Shown here: one piece after another, positions 50,310-57,987 of the stretch
Layout of the letters: the number at the start of each line of letters is the position of its first letter
Position numbering within the stretch: the first letter of the stretch is position 1
Origin: Thermococcus nautili
GTDB lineage: Archaea; Methanobacteriota_B; Thermococci; Thermococcales; Thermococcaceae
Direction: 5' to 3'
Assembly (NCBI RefSeq): GCF_000585495.1
Contig: NZ_CP007264.1
Coordinates: forward strand, 372,001-436,000
DNA: 64,000 bases
Translations under genes and position numbers: made by a program
Notes under the pieces: model-generated
Database searches by the model: none
Seen by the model: the letters and a program-made list of their open reading frames with translations, nothing else
What the model was told of the DNA's origin: nothing

Positions 50310-50797
50310 CAGGGGTGGTTGCGACGGAGTTCGAGAGGAAAATCATAAAGGGCCTCTTCACGGTCCCTTTGAAGAACATAATCCTCGTCATCGTCGGATT
50401 AAAGGGAGAAACACACGGCTACGAGATACTCAAGGAGCTGGAGAAGTTCACGGTTGGAATCTGGAAACCGAGCCACAGCAACCTCTACACGCTCCTCAAC
50501 AAGATGGTGGAGGAAGGTCTCCTAGAACCGAGGGAGGAGTACCGCGGTAAGGTGAGGCGCGTAAAGTACAGGCTCACAGACAAGGGGTGGGAGTACCTGA
50601 GGACGTCGAACGACTTAGCTTTGCGCTCGCTCTACACCGCGATAAGCTACCATGAGAGGCTCAAGAAAAAGATTGAGGAAATGGGTCGCGAGAGGAAAAT
50701 TGACAAGGAAACATTGAGAGAGTACCTTGAGCTCCTCAGGCAGATTAGGGACCTTCTTGACGACGAAATTAAGGCCATAGAATCCAGGCTCGGATGA
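50306..50797 (+). CDS. PadR-family transcription regulator
   Basis: 163 residues from ATG 50306 (MSGVVATEFERKIIKGLFTV); GTG 50315 is an alternative. Winged helix IILVIVGLKGETHGYEILKE, then KPSHSNLYTLLNKMVEEGLL, then YRLTDKGWEYLRTS, followed by a C-terminal helix for dimerisation. PadR proteins sense hydrophobic or phenolic compounds and typically repress adjacent exporters; the divergent RND gene fits. Probable repressor of 46149-50204 and of itself. Confidence 0.92.
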   Translation: MSGVVATEFERKIIKGLFTVPLKNIILVIVGLKGETHGYEILKELEKFTVGIWKPSHSNLYTLLNKMVEEGLLEPREEYRGKVRRVKYRLTDKGWEYLRTSNDLALRSLYTAISYHERLKKKIEEMGRERKIDKETLREYLELLRQIRDLLDDEIKAIESRLG

Positions 50798-50892
50798 ATC
50801 CAGATATCTTTGGCTTTTTGGCCTTTTCTGACTTTGTTACTCCGTACCTCTTCAGTTTCTTCGATTCATAATTGAGCCGACAAACCGATAAA

Positions 50893-50950
50893 CTTTTATA
50901 TACCTTCAGCACCAGTTAAGTACAGAAAATTGTACTACAAAAGTCTGTAC
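50893..50950 (+). promoter_or_regulatory. Promoter and operator-like repeat of the ArsR-led operon
   Basis: TATA-like CTTTTATATA at 50893-50902 predicts transcription near 50922. AGTAC (50919-50923) and GTACT (50932-50936) form an inverted repeat with an 8-nt AT spacer over the start. A further CTGTAC is at 50945-50950, just before the SD GGTGGT (50953-50958). Confidence 0.55.
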
Positions 50951-50961
50951 CTGGTGGTAGC

Positions 50962-51372
50962 ATGGACGAGCTAAAGGCCCAGCTTGAGGAACTGAGGAGG
51001 AAGCTGGCCCTGCTTGAGGAGAGCGTTGACCCCGTTGACGAGGTCATGCTCTCCATAAAGGAGAGGCTCAGGAAGAAGCTGAGCGACGGCCAGCTCCCGG
51101 AACTCGACGAGGAGAAGGCCGCGAGGACCCTCAAAGCTCTGGCAAACCCGGACAGGATTAGAATCCTCAAAATGCTATCCAAACGGCCGATGGGCTTCAA
51201 GGAGATTAAAGAGGCCCTCGGCGTTGAAAGTCCAACCGTTTCTCACCATCTCAAGCTCCTTCTCAAGACGAGAATGGTCAGGAAGGGCGACAAGTACGAA
51301 ATCTCGCCCGACGGACGTTTGTTTTTGCGCCTGCTTGAAATCATAACCGCACTTGAGGAGGTGGAAGAATGA
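50962..51372 (+). CDS. ArsR-type winged-helix regulator with coiled-coil N-terminus
   Basis: 136 residues. The N-terminal 35 form a coiled coil (MDELKAQLEELRRKLALLEE). A winged helix follows (LKALANPDRIRILKMLSKRP, IKEALGVESPTVSHHLKLLL, then MVRKGDKYEISPDGRLFLRL). No Cys is present, so it is not a classic metal sensor. First gene of a coupled operon; it ends in ATGA with the membrane protein gene. The repeat in its promoter suggests autoregulation. Confidence 0.88.
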   Translation: MDELKAQLEELRRKLALLEESVDPVDEVMLSIKERLRKKLSDGQLPELDEEKAARTLKALANPDRIRILKMLSKRPMGFKEIKEALGVESPTVSHHLKLLLKTRMVRKGDKYEISPDGRLFLRLLEIITALEEVEE

Positions 51373-52652
51373 GCTATCCGTTTTATACTGAAGAAAGCCC
51401 GCGCTTCAAGGTCGCGGAGTACCTGAAGAAGATAACGGCCGTTCTGCTGATAGTCTGGCTCTTCAAAGGTTATCTCGGCCTTGAGCCCTACAACCGCTAC
51501 CTCGTTTACTCGATAATCGCGCTGATATTCGCCTTCGAGCTGCTGAGCGTTGGCAAATGGGTTGGGGTGACCGTTACGGGAATCGTCTTCGCGCTCGCCA
51601 AGGGCTTCCTGTGGACGAGCGTTTTTCTCTACTTCGGCGGCTGGCTCGGTATGCCGGATGACCTGCACGACTTAGCTGGAAGGGCCTTTGCCTACGCCGT
51701 CGTCCTCTCAATAGCGGGACTGCTCATCGGAAAGGGCGAAGAAAAGCGGTTCACTTGGAAGGTCGAGAAGAAGACTTACGAGTTCAGCGGTGCTGAGTTC
51801 GGGGACGTGAGGCTGAAGGGACGCGGGAAGGCATATCCCATCAAGTTCGGGAACAGGCGGGTTGGCTGGGCCATAGACGGCGAGGTGGAGGTTAAGGCCG
51901 AGACACCCCTCGGGACTATAAAAAAGGCCCTCTCAAGCCCCGTCGTGGTCTGGGGTGAGCTGACCGTCGGGAAGAAGACGAAGGCGGATGAGGGCTTTGT
52001 CGCTGAAGTGAGCAGGCTAATCAACCCGGACAGGCTCTACAAGAACAAAAAGGGCTCAACGGCCGTGGACCTCGGCATCGTCAAGGTCTACGAGGGCGAG
52101 GACTTTGAGTATGTCAAGGTTCCCTTCGTGGAGGTCATCGAGACACCCCACGGAGAAGAAGTGAAGATAGGACCCTTCAGAATCCGCGATGGGAACCCTA
52201 GAAAGCCGAAGGAAATGCTCACCATCAGGGAGCTCCGCAACGGCTTCCAGCTCACCAAGGTCGGCGACCGGCTGAAGATAGAGACGGAGGAGTTCTCGAT
52301 TGAGGTCGAAGGGGGTAGAGTCGTTTACAGGAGCGGAAACGAAACGCTCAGCCTCGGCGATGCCGTCTCGCTCCGCTCCGGAGATATCTCCGTCACCGTC
52401 GGCAAGGGGCGGGCGAAGATACGCATCGAGGACGTTGTAATCTCCGCCAGGGACGGGGTCGTCAAGATTAGGGCGGGCGGAAGGACCCACACCATAGAGA
52501 ACGAGGAAGCCTACCGCCTCGTGGTTAGGAAGGCGAAGGAAATCGTTGAGGAGCAGAGCGCGGGCCTCATCGAGGGCTTCGGCGTTGACAGGACCATGCT
52601 CACGCGGCGCGTTAAGGAGCTCCTAGACGAGCTGATGAACTACGTGGGGTGA
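51369..52652 (+). CDS. Membrane protein with large beta-rich cytosolic or surface domain, unknown function
   Basis: 427 residues. Four hydrophobic helices in the first 125 residues (ITAVLLIVWLFKGYLGLEPY, YSIIALIFAFELLSVG, VTVTGIVFALAKGFLWTSVF, FAYAVVLSIAGLLIG). A domain of about 300 residues follows with regular short strands (KIETEEFSIEVEGGRVVYRS, NETLSLGDAVSLRSGDISVT), likely a beta-solenoid similar in style to DUF4097 proteins, and a helical tail. Coupled to the ArsR gene by ATGA. The family is not recognised. Confidence 0.75.
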   Translation: MSYPFYTEESPRFKVAEYLKKITAVLLIVWLFKGYLGLEPYNRYLVYSIIALIFAFELLSVGKWVGVTVTGIVFALAKGFLWTSVFLYFGGWLGMPDDLHDLAGRAFAYAVVLSIAGLLIGKGEEKRFTWKVEKKTYEFSGAEFGDVRLKGRGKAYPIKFGNRRVGWAIDGEVEVKAETPLGTIKKALSSPVVVWGELTVGKKTKADEGFVAEVSRLINPDRLYKNKKGSTAVDLGIVKVYEGEDFEYVKVPFVEVIETPHGEEVKIGPFRIRDGNPRKPKEMLTIRELRNGFQLTKVGDRLKIETEEFSIEVEGGRVVYRSGNETLSLGDAVSLRSGDISVTVGKGRAKIRIEDVVISARDGVVKIRAGGRTHTIENEEAYRLVVRKAKEIVEEQSAGLIEGFGVDRTMLTRRVKELLDELMNYVG

Positions 52653-52656
52653 GGGT

Positions 52657-52737
52657 ATGGAGCCGGAGAAGCGTCTCAATGGTGCCGAGGAGGCCCTCTT
52701 CGACTTCCAGCCCGGGCCTCTGGAGGGATGGCTGTGA
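52657..52737 (+). CDS. 26-residue ORF coupled between two operon genes
   Basis: ATG 52657, 4 nt after the preceding stop and behind a GGTGAGGGT SD, opens a 26-codon frame (MEPEKRLNGAEEALFDFQPG...) that ends in TGA overlapping a GTG start (GTGA, 52734-52737). The acidic, Pro/Gly-rich peptide has no membrane helix. The overlap geometry, identical to that of the other junctions here, supports translation. It may be a genuine microprotein or only a coupling ORF. Confidence 0.5.
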   Translation: MEPEKRLNGAEEALFDFQPGPLEGWL

Positions 52738-53390
52738 GGTTTGAGAACGTCGAAAGGGTCTGGATGAAGCTCGTCGATGCAGATGTGGAGATACTACCTT
52801 CGCCCAACGGAGCGGTTCACATTGAAGCCGCCCCGGAATCGGCGTTTTCCCTGAAGGAACGCTCCGGGAAGCTCAGCATCCTTACATCCACGGAATGGAA
52901 GCTCAAAAATCTTCCAAGGAAAGACAAAGAGCGCGCCCGGCTAGTCATGAGGGTCCCAAAGGGCGTAGAAATAGCAGGGGGAATGAAGCGGACCTCTCTG
53001 CACGCTGAGGCGGTGAGCTTCGACTCCCTCGCGATTGGAGAAGCCACCGCGGAGCTCTCGGAATGTTCCGTCAGAGACCTCGCGGTCGGTCCTGCAAGGC
53101 TTAATGGCTCTCTCTACGTTTGGAAGAAGACGAAGATAGCTCTCTCCATGGGGAGCCTTGAGCTCAAGGTGCTTGAACTGGAGGCACCAATCGACGCCTC
53201 GGTCGTCATGGGCTCCCTCAGACTGTCCCTGCCCGAGGACTGCGATGCAACTGTGGAGGTCGCGGGAAACGCTGACGGGGTCATCCTGAATTCGGGACGG
53301 CTCCTCGGGAGTGGCGAGCACAGGATTCGGCTCTCAAGCGCGAAAGGTGTCGTTGTGGTTGATACTTGGGGTGAGTTCGATGATGTTTGA
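52734..53390 (+). CDS. DUF4097-like beta-solenoid protein
   Basis: 218 residues from GTG 52734 (MRFENVERVWMKLVDADVEI) with GGAGGG 7 nt upstream; ATG 52728 has no suitably spaced SD. Repeating short strands (VMRVPKGVEIAGGMKRTSLH, NGSLYVWKKTKIALSMGSLE, SVVMGSLRLSLPEDCDATVE) resemble the DUF4097/LiaG right-handed beta fold. No signal peptide. It overlaps the next gene. Probable partner of the two neighbouring beta-rich proteins. The function is unknown. Confidence 0.75.
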   Translation: MRFENVERVWMKLVDADVEILPSPNGAVHIEAAPESAFSLKERSGKLSILTSTEWKLKNLPRKDKERARLVMRVPKGVEIAGGMKRTSLHAEAVSFDSLAIGEATAELSECSVRDLAVGPARLNGSLYVWKKTKIALSMGSLELKVLELEAPIDASVVMGSLRLSLPEDCDATVEVAGNADGVILNSGRLLGSGEHRIRLSSAKGVVVVDTWGEFDDV

Positions 53391-54036
53391 AAACGTCCGG
53401 GAAGTTGACCTGAAGGCCACGAACGGCCGGGTTGAGATTGAGGGCTGGGAAAACGACTACGTTGAGGTTAACTACACGACACACGGCGAGGTGGAGGTGA
53501 TAATCGAGAACGAAAACGGGAAGCTCGTCATAAGGGAGGAGCCGAAGAGAAGGTTCCGGTTCGCGGGCGTCCTCAAAGCGGAGGAAGGCTGGGCCGAGAT
53601 AGAGCTTAAAGTGCCAAAGGGCGTCCCGGTGAAGGCCAAAAACGTGAACGGGGAGATTATAGCTGAAGGCGTCCGCTTCACCGGCGTGACCACGGTGAAC
53701 GGTGAGATAACGCTCAGAAACTGCGAGGCCGAGCTGATAAAGAGCGTGAACGGCGAGATAGAGGCTCACCTTCCCGTTGCCGGCCCTCTAGAGGTTTCCA
53801 CTGTGAACGGGGACATAGAGGTGACCCTCGAAGAGCTCGACGGTGACGTCTCGGTGAGCTGTGTCAACGGCGACATAACGCTCCGCCTCACCGAGTTCTG
53901 CGACGCGAGGGTTGAGGCAAGGAAAGTGAACGGGGACGTGAAGCTCATCGGAATCCAGGACAGGGTCATCGGCACCGGGGACTTCATAATCCGGGTGAAG
54001 ACCGTGAACGGCGACGTTCGGGTTGAGCTGATTTGA
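53380..54036 (+). CDS. DUF4097 family beta-solenoid protein
   Basis: 218 residues from ATG 53380 (or 53383), with GGGGTGA upstream. A regular repeat of the type VNGEIxxxxxxxxG runs through the sequence (KAKNVNGEIIAEGVRF, TTVNGEITLRNCEA, KSVNGEIEAHLPVA, STVNGDIEVTLEEL, SCVNGDITLRLTEF, RKVNGDVKLIGIQD, KTVNGDVRVELI), each unit being one turn of a solenoid. Bacterial relatives (LiaG-like) belong to envelope stress operons. No signal peptide. Last gene of the ArsR-led operon. Confidence 0.88.
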   Translation: MMFENVREVDLKATNGRVEIEGWENDYVEVNYTTHGEVEVIIENENGKLVIREEPKRRFRFAGVLKAEEGWAEIELKVPKGVPVKAKNVNGEIIAEGVRFTGVTTVNGEITLRNCEAELIKSVNGEIEAHLPVAGPLEVSTVNGDIEVTLEELDGDVSVSCVNGDITLRLTEFCDARVEARKVNGDVKLIGIQDRVIGTGDFIIRVKTVNGDVRVELI

Positions 54037-54103
54037 TTCTTTAATTCCATAATTATCTAATCCTGCAATTCAATGATTGTTGATGGCAAGGGGGTTAGCG
54101 GAC

Positions 54104-55345
54104 ATGCTCGACTCGAGAATGGGCCGGAACTTCTGGCTCTACGCGGTGGGCAGGTGGATTTCGCGGGCCGGATGGGTGGTTCAGGATGTCGCGGTCCCAC
54201 TCTACGTGCTCGATAAGACGGGAAGCGGGGCAATGATGAGCCTCTTCGTGATGGCCGAGCTGATTCCGGGTCTTGTAGTCAACCCGATTGCGGGCGTTGT
54301 GGGCGACCGCTACGACAGGAAGAAGCTCATGTACGGTCTCGATATAGCTAGGGGGATTCTGCTCTTCGCCGTTATCGCCTTCAACCTTCTCGGCATCTAT
54401 CAGCTCCTCGCGGTTCAGGTGGTCATGAGCGTCATGGGGGCCTTCTTCTCGGCGGGCATAGTGGGAATGTTCCCGGATTTGGTGGAGAGGGAGCAGCTGG
54501 CGAGAGCGAACTCGATACTGCAGAGCGGGGGACAGGTCATCAGGATACTCGGCCCGATTCTTGGAGGTCTAATCTACGCCCTCGGCGGAATTAAGCTTGC
54601 AATCCTGATAAACGCGGTCAGCTTCTTCGGCTCCGGCCTCTTCGAAGTTCTAATTGACTACCGCCGGGAGACGCGGGAGCTTTCAAGCCTGCGCGAGGTC
54701 TGGTCGGAGATGCTTGACGGCTTCCGCTTCATAAAGGGCTCAAAGAACCTGATGGTCTTCGTGAGCTTTGGCGTCCTTCTCAACACGCTCCTCAACCCTG
54801 TCCTCGTCGTGGTCATTCCCTACCTCACGAGGGTCGAGCTCGGCCTCTCCTCCGTTCAGTTCGGGAGCGTCGAGACGGTTGCAACGCTCGGCGCCCTCGC
54901 TGGGAACCTGCTCATCGCTTTGAAGCTCGGCCAGCGGTCGGAGGGTATGCTCTTCAGGGCCCTGTTTACAGAGCTCGCCTGTCTCACCGCCCTCGCCTTC
55001 GTGACGCGCTCCATACTTGGTGAACTTGCGTATCCGGCCCTCCTCGTGACTATCTGCCTCATAGGGTTCTTCAACACCCTTGTGAACGTTCCGCTGTTCA
55101 CAAAGCTCCAGAAGGCGGTCCCGGACGATTTTCGCTCCCGCTTTTTCACGGCCCTTGAGACTGTCATGATGGCGACTACGCCGCTCGGCATGGCCCTCGT
55201 CGGTCCCCTGCTCGACGCCGCGGGAGTAACGCCGGTGGTCCTCGCGCTCACGATTCCGAGCGTGCTCATAGCGTTATACTACTACCTCCGCTTCGGGAGA
55301 ATCGTTATAAGCATCGGTTCGGAAAAGCTGGAGGTGGTACCGTGA
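54104..55345 (+). CDS. MFS transporter, first of a tandem pair
   Basis: 413 residues from ATG 54104 (MLDSRMGRNFWLYAVGRWIS), chosen by alignment with its downstream paralogue and a GGGGGT SD; ATG 54083 is possible. About 12 helices. MFS loop 2-3 motif AGVVGDRYDRKKLMYGLD is present. The pair's common pattern (YVLDKTxSGxMMxLFxxAE, FPDLVxxExLxxANS, GGIKLAxLINAVSFFGSGLFE) places both in the enterobactin-exporter-like/MFS_3 branch. Substrate unknown. Confidence 0.88.
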   Translation: MLDSRMGRNFWLYAVGRWISRAGWVVQDVAVPLYVLDKTGSGAMMSLFVMAELIPGLVVNPIAGVVGDRYDRKKLMYGLDIARGILLFAVIAFNLLGIYQLLAVQVVMSVMGAFFSAGIVGMFPDLVEREQLARANSILQSGGQVIRILGPILGGLIYALGGIKLAILINAVSFFGSGLFEVLIDYRRETRELSSLREVWSEMLDGFRFIKGSKNLMVFVSFGVLLNTLLNPVLVVVIPYLTRVELGLSSVQFGSVETVATLGALAGNLLIALKLGQRSEGMLFRALFTELACLTALAFVTRSILGELAYPALLVTICLIGFFNTLVNVPLFTKLQKAVPDDFRSRFFTALETVMMATTPLGMALVGPLLDAAGVTPVVLALTIPSVLIALYYYLRFGRIVISIGSEKLEVVP

Positions 55346-56598
55346 GCCTCGGCAGGAACTTCTGGCTCTTCGCCATCGGCCGCTTTATTTCCCAGCTCGG
55401 CTGGGCAGTTCAGGACGTCGCTCTGCCGCTCTACGTGCTGGACAAAACGCACAGCGGCTCAATGATGACGCTCTTCATCTTGGCGGAGATAATCCCCTCA
55501 ATAATTGTCATGCCCTTCGCCGGCGTCGTCGGCGACAGGTATAACAGAAAGTGGCTCATGGTCGGCTTCGACCTGCTCAGGGGAGTTCTTCTCTTCGGCG
55601 TCATAGCCTTCAACTTCCTCGGAATCTACCAGCTCCTGGCGGTTCAAATCGTGATGGCAATCCTCGGTTCCTTCTTCTCCGCGGGAACCGGGGCGATGTT
55701 CCCGGATTTGGTTGATAAGGAGCTCCTTGAAAAGGCCAACTCGACGGTCGCCTCTCTGACCATAATAGCGCGCCTCCTTGGGCCGGCCCTTGGCGGTTTA
55801 ATCTATGGAATCGGCGGGATTAAGCTCGCGATGCTGATAAACGCGGTCAGTTTCTTCGGCTCGGGCCTGTTTGAGATGCTAATTCGCTATGAGTGGAAGG
55901 CGAAGCCGATTGAGGGGCTCGGCCAGGTATTGAGCGACATAAAGGAAGGCGTCCGCTTCATTTTCAGACACAGCTACCTTAAGACTCTGATGACCTTCGC
56001 GATATTCATGGGAATCTTCGGTGCGCCCTTCGGTGCCGTCTTGCTCCCCTACGCGATGAGGGAAGTGCTCAAGTTCACGAGCGTCCAGTTTGGCCTCATG
56101 GAGAGCTTCTTCATGGGCGGGGCCCTGCTCGGAAACATCCTCATAGCAGTTAAGTTCGGTAAGAACGCCGGAAGGTTCCTGTTCAGGGCGATGTTCATAA
56201 ACGGCTTCGTCATGGTGGTCTTCATTTGGCTCATATCCCCTGCTTCTGGCCTGGGAAGGAACGAAGCCTTCGCCCTTTTGATGGCCGTTTCAATCATCAT
56301 GGGAGTGGCCGAGGCCTTCATAGACATTCCGATACAGTCGAAGATTCAGCGTGCCGTCCCGAGCGAGGTTCGCGGCAGGGTCTTCTCTGCCCTCGGAATC
56401 CTCACGAGGATTGCCACGCCCCTCGGTCTCGTCCTCGTCGGTCCCCTCCTGAACATCTACCCCGCGTGGCTCGTGGCGTTTGGGATGTGGTTTGGCATGG
56501 CAGTCGTGGTGGTCTACTACTGGGTGAAATACCGGGATGTCCTTCTAAAAGACGTTGACGGGCCACCAGCGGCAGAAGTGGAGAATCCGAGGCCGTAA
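55342..56598 (+). CDS. MFS transporter, second of a tandem pair
   Basis: 418 residues from GTG 55342 (MSLGRNFWLFAIGRFISQLG), overlapping the first MFS stop (GTGA), with GGAGGTGG upstream. It is a clear paralogue of the preceding protein along its whole length, with motif AGVVGDRYNRKWLMVGFD. The tight coupling suggests the two products work together or form a heterodimer, but MFS proteins usually act as monomers. A basic-Pro C-terminus follows the last helix. Confidence 0.88.
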   Translation: MSLGRNFWLFAIGRFISQLGWAVQDVALPLYVLDKTHSGSMMTLFILAEIIPSIIVMPFAGVVGDRYNRKWLMVGFDLLRGVLLFGVIAFNFLGIYQLLAVQIVMAILGSFFSAGTGAMFPDLVDKELLEKANSTVASLTIIARLLGPALGGLIYGIGGIKLAMLINAVSFFGSGLFEMLIRYEWKAKPIEGLGQVLSDIKEGVRFIFRHSYLKTLMTFAIFMGIFGAPFGAVLLPYAMREVLKFTSVQFGLMESFFMGGALLGNILIAVKFGKNAGRFLFRAMFINGFVMVVFIWLISPASGLGRNEAFALLMAVSIIMGVAEAFIDIPIQSKIQRAVPSEVRGRVFSALGILTRIATPLGLVLVGPLLNIYPAWLVAFGMWFGMAVVVVYYWVKYRDVLLKDVDGPPAAEVENPRP

Positions 56599-56651
56599 AA
56601 CTTTTAAATACTTTTTGTAACTTTTGTTGACGAGCTCGTGGGGGTGGTAAA

Positions 56652-57020
56652 ATGAGCGCGGTGGACCTCGTGATGGGTAAAATACTCACGGACATGCTGG
56701 AAATAGACGGGGTCATAGGGACGATAGTGGTCGACAAGGACGGCCTCGTCATCGAGTCGGCGATGAAGAAGAACCTCGACCGCGAGGCCATCGCCGGGGT
56801 CCTCCACGAGCTCGTTTCTGCCATAAAGCTGATGGGCGACCAGTTCGGGGCAGGAGAACTCAAGGAGGCCATTCTTGAGTTCAAGAACGCCAGGATGTTC
56901 ACCAACCCGATAGGAAGCGACTACTACCTGATAGTCATCGGCGACGCCGACCTCAACCTCGGCAGGATGAAGCTTGAGCTCAGGAAGGTCCTCCCGAAGC
57001 TCGAGGAGATGCTCTACTGA
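56652..57020 (+). CDS. Roadblock/LC7 domain protein
   Basis: 122 residues: LTDMLEIDGVIGTIVVDKDG, VIESAMKKNLDREAIAGVLH, and the C-terminal YYLIVIGDADLNLGRMKLEL fit the Roadblock/LC7 fold, which forms dimers that regulate small GTPases or ATPases. GGGGGTGG precedes the ATG, and a TATA-like TTTTAAATAC lies at about 56601-56610. Paired with the next small gene. Confidence 0.9.
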   Translation: MSAVDLVMGKILTDMLEIDGVIGTIVVDKDGLVIESAMKKNLDREAIAGVLHELVSAIKLMGDQFGAGELKEAILEFKNARMFTNPIGSDYYLIVIGDADLNLGRMKLELRKVLPKLEEMLY

Positions 57021-57030
57021 GGTGGTCGCC

Positions 57031-57390
57031 ATGCCCATCCGTCTCCTTTCCTTTTTGTGGAGGGAGAAACCGGAAATCTACGAGATGGTCATCACCCAGG
57101 ACGGCCTCAGCCTTGAGGGCAACGAGAGGCTCGGGGCGCACATAGAGGACGTTCTCCACTACATCGAGAAGAAGGCTGGAGAGCTGGGCCTTGAGGGGAG
57201 CGTAGAGGTCTTCATCCGCAACGGGAAGAAGGTGATAGCGATAAAGCGAATCGGCGGGCTCGGAGTTGCCGTCGTCAGCCCGAGCCTTGAAGAGGCCGAG
57301 AAGGCATTGAAAGACGTGGAAAGCAGGGCAAACGAACTCCTCAGCGACCGCTACGAGGAGGCAATGGAGGAGTACCGGCGCTCTATTTGA
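57031..57390 (+). CDS. Unknown protein paired with roadblock protein
   Basis: 119 residues from ATG 57031 (MPIRLLSFLWREKPEIYEMV) with GAGGTGGT upstream; the longer frame to 56974 overlaps the roadblock gene. A mixed alpha/beta pattern (ITQDGLSLEGNERLGAHIED, VEVFIRNGKKVIAIKRIGGL) could itself be a roadblock-like fold. 10 nt after the roadblock stop, so probably a partner. The 3' end overlaps the convergent ATR gene by 8 nt. Confidence 0.75.
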   Translation: MPIRLLSFLWREKPEIYEMVITQDGLSLEGNERLGAHIEDVLHYIEKKAGELGLEGSVEVFIRNGKKVIAIKRIGGLGVAVVSPSLEEAEKALKDVESRANELLSDRYEEAMEEYRRSI

Positions 57391-57898
57391 CCTCCTTCAG
57401 CTTCCCCTCGCGCTTTTCTATGAGCCTCGCCATCACGAAGAGCAGGTCACTGAGCCTGTTGAGGTAGACGAGTGCCTTCTCCCCTATGCCGACCTCAAGG
57501 TAGAGCTTCGCGACCTTCCGCTCTGCCCTTCGCGCTATAGTCCTGCAGACGTCGAGCTTCGCACTTGCAATCGTTGAGCCCGGCAGGACGAAGGCCCTGA
57601 GCTGGAGCTCGTCCTCGTACTTCCTCGTTAGCTCCTCAAGCCAGCGAATCTCATTATCCCCGACCTTCACGTACTTTCCCTTGCTCGCGAGTTCTGCCAT
57701 CAGGTCGTAGAGCTGGACTTGAACCCTCTCAAGAATTCCGGCCATTTCGTCCGGCACGTAGTGCTTTGCCTCGCCGATGAAGCTGTCGAGTTCGTCAATC
57801 GTTCCGTTGGCTTCCATTATCGGGGAGTTTTTGGCGACTCTTTCGCCCGTGAAGAGGCCGGTTAAACCTTTATCGCCAGTCTTGGTGGTTATCGGCAT
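57383..57898 (-). CDS. PduO-type cob(I)alamin adenosyltransferase
   Basis: 171 residues from ATG 57898 (MPITTKTGDKGLTGLFTGER), with GGTGAT 4-5 nt upstream; the longer frame adds a TATA-like region. PduO motifs: ITTKTGDKG, GTIDELDSFIGEA, and the C-terminal VCRTIARRAERKVAKLYLEV followed by LVYLNRLSDLLFVMAR. It adds the adenosyl group of ATP to reduced cobalamin, making coenzyme B12. It is the only obvious B12 enzyme here; the B12/iron-type binding protein at 5030 could supply cobalamin, but no direct link is seen. Confidence 0.93.
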   Translation of the reverse strand: MPITTKTGDKGLTGLFTGERVAKNSPIMEANGTIDELDSFIGEAKHYVPDEMAGILERVQVQLYDLMAELASKGKYVKVGDNEIRWLEELTRKYEDELQLRAFVLPGSTIASAKLDVCRTIARRAERKVAKLYLEVGIGEKALVYLNRLSDLLFVMARLIEKREGKLKEVK

Positions 57899-57987
57899 TC
57901 GCATCACCAGCGTTTTTAACATCTCCATGTTTATTAGGCTTCCGGAAAGCTTTTTAGGGTGACCGTGAAAGAACTGCGGGTGATGCT

